From positions 1 through 27,596 of IMG/VR virus record IMGVR_UViG_3300030102_003635: a DNA stretch of 27,596 bases. The stretch is one strand, 5' to 3'. Origin of the DNA: a virus. The position numbers and the translations under genes are program-made. The notes under the pieces were generated by a model, which saw nothing but the letters and a program-made list of their open reading frames with translations, searched no databases and had not been told where the DNA came from. Of this stretch, positions 23,088 through 27,596 are shown one piece after another; the first letter of the stretch is position 1, and each line of letters opens with the position of its first letter.

Positions 23088-23567
23088 TTACGAAGTTATA
23101 CTAATAATCGCATCAGAACCAGCAGGTGTTCCAGAAGCTGGATTCGGGAATGTAATTGTAAAAGTTCCGTTAGAACAAGATTTAGTTCCACCAAAATCTA
23201 AAACAACAACTAGTCTATTAGCTGTACTATCAACTGTGCTACTATTGTAAATTACTCCATACGCTGCACTAAAAGTTGCAGGTGTAGGGCTTCCCCAAAC
23301 TGTATCTGCAAAGTCTACAGTTGCTACATTAGTTTGATTAGCTACTGCTTGTGATGTTAGAGTATTTCCACCAGTTGAATATTGACTTCCACTTCCTGTT
23401 CCGACTTCATTAGCAACTCCTGAAGAATACACCGTGCTTGAAGTAGTGTAAGGTGCACCTGAACCTGCTGTGTATAAAGCAAGTTTAAAAGTATTTCCTC
23501 CGTTTGCAAAATCATGATGACCAGAAAGTAGTGATGTTCCAAAACTAAAAGGTACTACATTTGCCAT
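23088..23567 (-). CDS. Conserved virion structural protein (159 aa)
   Basis: The 159-residue protein contains HHDFANGGNTFKLALYTAGS, a strand signature I recognise from a widespread phage structural family. That family runs 'GxHxF..DTFKxALYT', followed by 'YTxxGE..GxGYxxGGxTL' and 'DFxDxxWxxxTxxxxGAxIYN', and ends 'GTFTITFP'. Matching elements here are TVDFADTVWGSPTPATFSAA, YGVIYNSS, VVVLDFGG and NGTFTITFPNP. Function in other phages is not known to me beyond virion association. The start has AAGGAG upstream. Confidence 0.75.
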   Translation of the reverse strand: MANVVPFSFGTSLLSGHHDFANGGNTFKLALYTAGSGAPYTTSSTVYSSGVANEVGTGSGSQYSTGGNTLTSQAVANQTNVATVDFADTVWGSPTPATFSAAYGVIYNSSTVDSTANRLVVVLDFGGTKSCSNGTFTITFPNPASGTPAGSDAIISITS

Positions 23568-23584
23568 ATTATTTTATCTCCTTA

Positions 23585-24283
23585 TTAACTTGATGGTGAT
23601 TTAACATTGAGTTGAACACGAACTTCACCATCTTGATATTCGTCTCTACGTCTGATGCCGATTTGTTCGACAGCATACGATTCTATAGCTTCACTATATG
23701 CTTTTGTGTAGTATTGTAACATATCTTGCGGACCTTTCAAGTATCCATATGCATTTACTAGACAAGCATATAAAAGCAAATCTTGATATTTATTTGATAA
23801 ATAAGTTCCATTTGTAGCGGCTGGCGCTGCTGTTGGTTGTGTTGTATCAGTTATGCTTATAGGTTCTTTGTCGTAAGCAAGTGTAATAGCATAAGTTTTA
23901 TCGGGTGTTGGTGCTACAACCCAAAAAGTTTCATCCCAATTTGCATAATATTTTGGAATATCTACAGCATTTGTATCAGGCGTAGAATAATATTCTGCTA
24001 TAAAACTTGTATCTCTTTGTTCTAAATAATATTGATTACCTTCTTGATCAGTTAGTTGAACATATCTAATTGCTCTTAAATCATCAGGAATAGTTACATA
24101 TCTATTTCCAACAATTAAATTAGATGTTGCATAGAATACATTTTGATCAGTATCTATTGCTCTTGTAATTTTATTTTCTGCATTGACTATAATTCTTTCT
24201 AAAACAGAATCACTTAATACATTACTACTTACCTCTGTATAGTTTCTAATATCAGTTCTTAAGTTATCTAAAGTGTATGCCAT
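23585..24283 (-). CDS. Head-tail adaptor, T7 gp11-like (tail tubular protein A) (232 aa)
   Basis: The 232-residue protein has an N-terminal helical region (NLRTDIRNYTEVSSNVLSDS), a central beta part with YYANWDETFWVVAPTPDKTY, and a helical C-terminal part with LLLYACLVNAYGYLKGP (169-185) and RRRDEYQDGE (211-220). This combination is characteristic of the gp11-like adaptor family of short-tailed phages. The adaptor forms the ring between portal and nozzle and closes the head. It overlaps the preceding gene by one base (TAATG at 24283). The family assignment is from remembered motifs. Confidence 0.8.
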   Translation of the reverse strand: MAYTLDNLRTDIRNYTEVSSNVLSDSVLERIIVNAENKITRAIDTDQNVFYATSNLIVGNRYVTIPDDLRAIRYVQLTDQEGNQYYLEQRDTSFIAEYYSTPDTNAVDIPKYYANWDETFWVVAPTPDKTYAITLAYDKEPISITDTTQPTAAPAATNGTYLSNKYQDLLLYACLVNAYGYLKGPQDMLQYYTKAYSEAIESYAVEQIGIRRRDEYQDGEVRVQLNVKSPSS

Positions 24284-24921
24284 TATCCGTTTACTACCTC
24301 AAGTGTTACAGGTCCTGCTGAACAATTTGTTCCTCCACCTTTTATATTACCTGATGTTGCATTACTAGTGCTAGTTATATGAAAAAAATTTATTGGATTA
24401 GTTATTGGATCAGATGTTGTTGCTCCAGTAATATTACCAGCAGCATCTATTTGTCCTAATGCAATTGTAAAACCATTTGCATTATTTAAATCACTTACAT
24501 TATCAAAAGTTGGAATGTTAGCAAATGATTGTAAATTTCTTAAGTCAGCTGGATCAGAACCTCCAGGTCCAGAACTTGTTACTTGTGGTGGTCCTCTAAA
24601 TCTTACAATAGAACCGGCAGCTCTTTGATGATTTTCTGAAAAAACATTTACATAAGTTACACCACCAGAAATAATAGATGTAAATGGATTATTATCTAAA
24701 AGTATTAAACTTGTTTTTGATGAAGGTTGTGGTCTTGGATTATATAAAGCTTGAGGATCTGAACCTACAGGTTTAGGACTTAACTGTGGTTGTTTCGCTT
24801 CAAACTCTGAAGTGTGAACTAAAGATCCATTCCATTCTCTAACCATTTCAGAATATGGATATACCATTCCTGATCTGTCAGAAATTGCTAATGCATGTTT
24901 ACCAGAAGCATACTTACCCAT
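24283..24921 (-). CDS. Conserved head/tail structural protein 'ISDRSG...EWNG' family (212 aa)
   Basis: The N-terminal region GKHALAISDRSGMVYPYSEM, then VREWNGSLVHTSEFEAKQPQ and DPQALYNPRPQPS, is a well-conserved signature of small phage virion proteins found beside connector genes. The family has no function known to me. The C-terminal half is Ser/Gly/Asn-rich and beta-like, with a possible surface role. Both ends use TAATG overlaps, placing it between the two connector candidates in one coupled cluster. Confidence 0.75.
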   Translation of the reverse strand: MGKYASGKHALAISDRSGMVYPYSEMVREWNGSLVHTSEFEAKQPQLSPKPVGSDPQALYNPRPQPSSKTSLILLDNNPFTSIISGGVTYVNVFSENHQRAAGSIVRFRGPPQVTSSGPGGSDPADLRNLQSFANIPTFDNVSDLNNANGFTIALGQIDAAGNITGATTSDPITNPINFFHITSTSNATSGNIKGGGTNCSAGPVTLEVVNG

Positions 24922-26024
24922 TATACTCCATCTCCATAAAATGTTTGTGGTGAAATGAAAGTAGATGTACCTTGATTGTCTGCATCAAGTGCTCTTAATA
25001 ATTCACTTTCATATCTTCGCTCTAATTCTTGACTCAATTCTGGTGAATATTTCATACTTAAGTAATAAGCTAAACCAGACATCATACAAGGATAGAATCT
25101 ATTTACTACATCTGATGTATTATTATATGCACCTACATCTTGAATTTTAGATAAATAATAAAAACAAAATTGAAAATTACTTGGTGTAGTTGTACTAGAT
25201 ACACTTGAACTTGGTGTTGTATATAAAAATATACTTGGGTTTAATTTTCTTTCTACATAGTATTGTGATGGTGTGCCTTTAGCTAATTTGTTTGGAGTTT
25301 GTGAATATGTAGATCTATCTATTTTAGTTAATGCAATATCTTGAGTGTCTGTAGTTGTAGTATTATTTCTGTAGTATGCTTCTAATACATCACTAATGTC
25401 ACTTGGAAAATTTTCTGAATCTGATGCAAAATTATATTCTGCTTGTCCTTCAACTAAAGGAACTTTAGCTAGTTTTACTTTCCATAAATGAACACCTCTA
25501 TTTCCCCATTCTTGAAACATAATATTTAAAGAACGTCTTGCTGATCTTAATTGATAACCAGTTCTAGTTCCTCTTACACCAGTTCTTTCAAATGCTTCTT
25601 CTATAATTTCATCTATTTGTGGATTAAATTCAGTAGTTTCAGAAGTAGGAGAAATAGTTTGAGCAGTATTACCCATGCCAGATGTAGTTGTAGCTCCCGA
25701 ATTATAATAAAATAATAAAGGTGCTCCGACTGTTCTTACAGGTGCAACATTAATTGTTGTTTTTGCTCCTGTAGATCCCGGAGTTCCTGTGTGAGTAACT
25801 CCTGTTGTATATTCTGTTCCACCAGTTGTAAAAGTTCCATCTTTAGTTGCAGAAAAAGAAAATTTAAAATTAGTATTAGAACTATCAGAGGTATCAAATA
25901 TAACAGTATCACCCTCTTGTAAAAATAATACAGGACTTACTTCTCCGTTAATAAAAAATTTATTAGCAGTTCCAAAAGCGTTTGTTCCCGATGCTACGGT
26001 TACTGTATAAGTTAGTGTAGCCAC
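24921..26024 (-). CDS. Connector/adaptor protein with N-terminal degenerate cupredoxin-like domain, GTG start (367 aa)
   Basis: Residues 1-123 form a beta domain (VLFLQEGDTVIFDTSDSSNT; EYTTGVTHTGTPGSTGAKTT; LLFYYNSGATTTSGMGNTA) that clearly parallels the cupredoxin-like domain of the 335-residue protein. The histidine position is Phe53, and the Cys and loop His are absent. Residues about 130-367 are a connector-like domain (EIIEEAFERTGVRGTRTGYQ, LRSARRSLNIMFQEWGNRGV, PCMMSGLAYYLSMKYSPELS) of the kind found in head-tail adaptor or tail accessory proteins (P22 gp4-like, from memory). The frame starts at GTG 26024 with AGGAG six bases upstream. Confidence 0.75.
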   Translation of the reverse strand: MATLTYTVTVASGTNAFGTANKFFINGEVSPVLFLQEGDTVIFDTSDSSNTNFKFSFSATKDGTFTTGGTEYTTGVTHTGTPGSTGAKTTINVAPVRTVGAPLLFYYNSGATTTSGMGNTAQTISPTSETTEFNPQIDEIIEEAFERTGVRGTRTGYQLRSARRSLNIMFQEWGNRGVHLWKVKLAKVPLVEGQAEYNFASDSENFPSDISDVLEAYYRNNTTTTDTQDIALTKIDRSTYSQTPNKLAKGTPSQYYVERKLNPSIFLYTTPSSSVSSTTTPSNFQFCFYYLSKIQDVGAYNNTSDVVNRFYPCMMSGLAYYLSMKYSPELSQELERRYESELLRALDADNQGTSTFISPQTFYGDGV

Positions 26025-26033
26025 AATTTACTC

Positions 26034-26324
26034 CTACGTAAATGTTATAGTAACACCAGTTACATTTGCACTAATATCTACGAAAACTCCGTCTTCAAAT
26101 AAAATTCCAGAACCTGGAACATAAAAATCTATTCCTTCAGTTCCAAAAACAAATTTAGCTATCAATGGTGCAGTGTTAGCTGTTCCATTGTGAAAAGCAA
26201 TAGATTGACTAGCTGCAGATGCAGAAGCTTGAATACCAGTTATTCTAGCTCTTTGTGTAGCTGGAACCATTTGTCCATCTGCTGTAGCGTGAGCTACGAG
26301 TTGATCACTTGAGTATGATGCCAT
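26034..26324 (-). CDS. Small virion protein candidate (96 aa)
   Basis: The 96-residue, beta-rich product contains ARITGIQASASAASQSIAFH and FVFGTEGIDFYVPGSGILFE. It ends VFVDISANVTGVTITFT. The pattern (IxGIxxxxxxA...FxxGxxxxxYxPGxGILF) occurs in small structural proteins near the capsid gene of marine phages, function unknown. It has AAGGAG before ATG 26324 and is separated from the upstream gene by 52 bases holding a UUCG hairpin. It may be a head decoration or connector accessory protein. Confidence 0.7.
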   Translation of the reverse strand: MASYSSDQLVAHATADGQMVPATQRARITGIQASASAASQSIAFHNGTANTAPLIAKFVFGTEGIDFYVPGSGILFEDGVFVDISANVTGVTITFT

Positions 26325-26344
26325 TTTTTCTCCTTAAAATTTAT

Positions 26345-26366
26345 ATGTGGGGCCGAAGCCCCACAT
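26345..26366 (-). terminator. UUCG-tetraloop hairpin between two head genes (terminator/attenuator or processing signal)
   Basis: On the minus strand, ATGTGGGGC and GCCCCACAT form a 9-bp GC-rich stem closed by the loop TTCG in a C(UUCG)G context, an exceptionally stable tetraloop. The downstream bases are ATAAATTTTA, so the T-tract is weak (TTTT only). Termination would be partial, or the hairpin may protect the upstream mRNA end. The loop orientation supports leftward transcription. It lies 11 bases downstream of the 153-residue gene's stop (26377). Confidence 0.65.
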
Positions 26367-26376
26367 TAATTATTTA

Positions 26377-26838
26377 TTATGCAAAGTTTGTATTTTGCTG
26401 ATACAGAACTGTAATTCTAACTTCACCTGCGTTTGTTGCTGCAGAGTTAGTAAAATTAAGTCTTTGATCAGAAGTTCCAATGTCTTCCCAAGCTAATGCT
26501 CCACCAGCTTTTGTTTCAGGGTATTGTCTACCCGCAGTTGTTCCGATTGTATAAGCATTTACAAGAGCAGTAGCTGCGCCACCAACAAAACCAACACTAA
26601 TATTAGTAGAAGTGTTTGCTGCTGTAATAATATCAAAAACACAATCAATGATTTGTGAGTTTGCTGGAATTATTACGTCTGATGCTTGAGCTGCGATTGC
26701 TCCGCCTGAAAGATCAATTGCAAAGCTTTGAGCCATTACAACTTGACCTGTGTTTTTCATGTCAGTTCCAACTGTAGTACCAGTAGTATTTTTAATAGTA
26801 CCAGCTAATATTGGTCCTGAAAATGTAGTGTTTGCCAT
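26377..26838 (-). CDS. Probable head-associated virion protein (153 aa)
   Basis: The 153-residue, Ala/Thr/Gly-rich beta protein begins MANTTFSGPILAGTIKNTTG and has FAIDLSGGAIAAQASDVIIP, a possible Ig-like or jelly-roll layout. It ends GEVRITVLYQQNTNFA. Homologous-looking 'MANTTFSGPV' proteins occur beside the capsid gene in marine phages and are often abundant virion proteins. A decoration or head-fibre role is inferred. It has the strongest expression signals in the window: a 158-base leader with a candidate promoter, and AGGAGG nine bases before the ATG. Confidence 0.75.
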   Translation of the reverse strand: MANTTFSGPILAGTIKNTTGTTVGTDMKNTGQVVMAQSFAIDLSGGAIAAQASDVIIPANSQIIDCVFDIITAANTSTNISVGFVGGAATALVNAYTIGTTAGRQYPETKAGGALAWEDIGTSDQRLNFTNSAATNAGEVRITVLYQQNTNFA

Positions 26839-26908
26839 AATTATATCCTCCTAGTTTTCCGAATGCTGTCTCTAGGCCGTCGACTATACTCGTCAGTATT
26901 CTAATTAA

Positions 26909-26934
26909 ATTGTATAGTGTGTCTTTTATACAAT
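26909..26934. repeat. Perfect 8-bp inverted repeat overlapping the candidate promoter
   Basis: ATTGTATA at 26909-26916 and TATACAAT at 26927-26934 are exact reverse complements with a 10-base spacer. The right arm overlaps the proposed -10 element (26925-26930). It could be an operator or a hairpin at the 5' end of the transcript. It is AT-rich and has no following T-tract, so a terminator is unlikely. Confidence 0.5.
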
Positions 26935-26953
26935 ACATTTTAATAGAGCGCAA
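26925..26953 (-). promoter_or_regulatory. Candidate promoter in the 158-base leader of the 153-aa virion gene
   Basis: On the minus strand TTGCGC (26953-26948) and TATAAA (26930-26925) are separated by 17 bases. The -10 matches 5/6 and the -35 matches 3/6. The region 26839-26996 has no gene. It also holds a 6-bp GTAGCT/AGCTAC hairpin over the upstream gene's stop (26987-27008), the inverted repeat at 26909-26934, a small ATACT-GACG-AGTAT stem at 26886-26899 and an AGGAGG ribosome site. Confidence 0.4.
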
Positions 26954-26996
26954 GAGAGCCTACGGATTATATGTGATTTTTTAAATGTAGCTTTTA

Positions 26997-27206
26997 TTAA
27001 GTAGCTACTGAAACTTGTGGAGCAGAACCTTCAACAGTATTCTGTCTGTGAGCAATGGCTGCTTCTTCTAATTTAATCTTTGTGATGATTTCTTTAACTT
27101 TGTCATCGATTCTTACCATTTCAAGAGTGTATCTGTTATTATCCAGATGCTCCTGTTCCCACTTCAACTCCAAGGACCTTTTTCGTTTGTATAGGTCTTG
27201 TATCAT
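26997..27206 (-). CDS. Small helical protein of unknown function (69 aa), overlapping start
   Basis: ATG 27206 was chosen over 27221 because AGGAGG (27218-27213) stands six bases before it. The longer start would place that site inside the gene. The product (MIQDLYKRKRSLELKWEQEH...) is a charged, almost entirely helical protein with likely coiled coil (VRIDDKVKEIITKIKLEEAA). It ends in a Ser/Val/Ala-rich tail. It shares 68 bases with the 83-residue gene in another frame. A scaffold-like or capsid accessory helper is possible, but I do not recognise it. Confidence 0.75.
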   Translation of the reverse strand: MIQDLYKRKRSLELKWEQEHLDNNRYTLEMVRIDDKVKEIITKIKLEEAAIAHRQNTVEGSAPQVSVAT

Positions 27207-27390
27207 AAGTAACCTCCTCATAGGTTATTCTGTTTAACGGGGCGAACATTCCCGTTGTTTCCCAGATAATATCATTTTCTCCTAGTTTGTCAACTATTGC
27301 TTTTTCCAATGAGGTTGGATTATCTTCAGATTCCACTTCAAATTTACCGTGGTAATCATAAGCCCATATATTTACTAGGAATTTCTTCAT
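27139..27390 (-). CDS. Small protein of unknown function downstream of the capsid gene (83 aa)
   Basis: The 83-residue product has an N-terminal beta-alpha segment (FLVNIWAYDYHGKFEVESED; SLEKAIVDKLGENDIIWETT) and a flexible C-terminus (VLGVEVGTGASG) that lies inside the overlap with the next gene. AAGGTG lies about five bases before ATG 27390. It begins 17 bases past the terminator's T-tract, so its transcription requires read-through or a promoter hidden in or near the hairpin. It shows no family I can name. Confidence 0.7.
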   Translation of the reverse strand: MKKFLVNIWAYDYHGKFEVESEDNPTSLEKAIVDKLGENDIIWETTGMFAPLNRITYEEVTYDTRPIQTKKVLGVEVGTGASG

Positions 27391-27406
27391 TTTTACACCT
27401 TATATT

Positions 27407-27438
27407 AAAAAAGGGGCCGAATTGTGATCGGCCCCTTT
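27407..27438 (-). terminator. Rho-independent terminator after the capsid gene
   Basis: An 11-bp perfect stem, AAAGGGGCCGA (27410-27420) and TCGGCCCCTTT (27428-27438), encloses a 7-base loop. On the minus strand the stem's distal end runs into six T (27412-27407). It is 11 bases downstream of the capsid stop and has all the features of an intrinsic terminator for leftward transcription. It probably ends or strongly attenuates the capsid mRNA. Confidence 0.9.
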
Positions 27439-27449
27439 AAAATTATTGA

Positions 27450-27596
27450 TTACGTTGCGTTTGAACCAAAGATACCTCTTGGATCAGAGAATCCAAATAC
27501 ATATCTTTCTCTCGCTTTGTATCTAACGTTGCCTGTATCAAAGTCACCTTCCATTGAAGTTTTGATAGGTGATCTGTTGAAGTGTTTCAGACCATT
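27450..27596 (-). CDS. Probable major capsid protein, C-terminal 48 residues (runs off the right edge)
   Basis: The open frame enters from the right edge and stops at TAA 27452-27450. The visible C-terminus includes TGNVRYKARERYVFGFSDPR and ends GIFGSNAT. The string 'NVRYKARERYVFGFSDPRGIFGS' with a preceding 'GDFDTG' is like the C-terminal strand of HK97-fold capsid proteins of marine podoviruses. The gene is followed by a strong terminator and head genes, as expected for a capsid gene. Without the N-terminal part, identity remains an inference. Confidence 0.75.
   Translation of the reverse strand, partial: NGLKHFNRSPIKTSMEGDFDTGNVRYKARERYVFGFSDPRGIFGSNAT

Noticed and set aside
23357-23542. 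61-residue minus-strand frame inside the 159-residue structural gene
   Set aside because: It lies wholly within a recognised gene in another frame, with low-complexity Leu/Gln content and no ribosome site of its own.
26861-26901. Hammerhead-like ribozyme in the leader (CTGACGAG on the minus strand, 26896-26889)
   Set aside because: CTGACGAG fits the CUGANGA core, but the flanks do not form stem II and no matching GAAA plus cleavage-site arrangement could be drawn.
26997-27221. Start at ATG 27221 for the small helical protein
   Set aside because: That start would use the AGGAGG as codons. The same AGGAGG is ideally placed for ATG 27206.
1-27596. tRNA genes, CRISPR arrays, integrase attachment sites
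   Set aside because: No cloverleaf-like segment, regularly spaced direct repeat or integrase-linked repeat was noticed in the gaps, which are all 158 bases or shorter.

Overview
This is an AT-rich, densely packed stretch of a tailed bacteriophage genome. It most resembles marine podovirus-like phages of the pelagiphage, HMO-2011-like or uncultured marine type. That placement is inferred from recognisable protein families and the low GC, not from a search. No integrase, repressor, tRNA, rRNA, CRISPR array or insertion sequence was seen, so nothing points to a prophage or plasmid. The terminase, portal and DNA polymerase are not in the window.

Nearly all genes lie on the minus strand and should be read from right to left. 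At the right edge is the C-terminus of the probable major capsid protein, followed by a clear rho-independent terminator (27407-27438). Next come two small genes that overlap by 68 bases, then a 158-base leader with a candidate promoter and inverted repeats (26839-26996). Head and connector proteins follow (26838 down to 23585). These include a T7 gp11-like adaptor and a second connector protein with a cupredoxin-like N-terminal domain fused to it.

From about 23.6 to 13.8 kb lies a large module of virion surface and fibre proteins. It contains six C1q/TNF-like paralogues arranged as two blocks, each a short MAYVG-type protein followed by three C1q-like proteins (21705-19647 and 17991-15839). 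The blocks are separated by a carbohydrate-binding-like fibre, a 56-residue chaperone-like gene and a GC-richer gene. After block B come more fibre-like proteins, a 22-residue repeat protein and a P22 gp10/T7 gp12-like tail nozzle protein (13829-11628).

Small structural genes and a probable DNA-ejection (internal virion) cassette follow: 392, 254, 424 and 1354 residues (10784-3491). The late region ends with a one-helix holin candidate and a zinc M15 peptidase (endolysin candidate). Eleven junctions in this strand overlap by one base in the form TAATG, which suggests strong translational coupling.

The only plus-strand island is an SNF2-type helicase with its own consensus-like promoter (1105-1135), plus a small TTG-start gene. 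It converges on the endolysin with a 4-base overlap and no terminator. Left of its promoter, three minus-strand genes of unknown function, probably early or middle genes, run off the left edge.

Start codons were moved from the longest ORF where a Shine-Dalgarno sequence or a coupled stop/start favoured it (3300, 11628, 15324, 27206). One gene below the usual ORF length cut-off was added (18367-18537).
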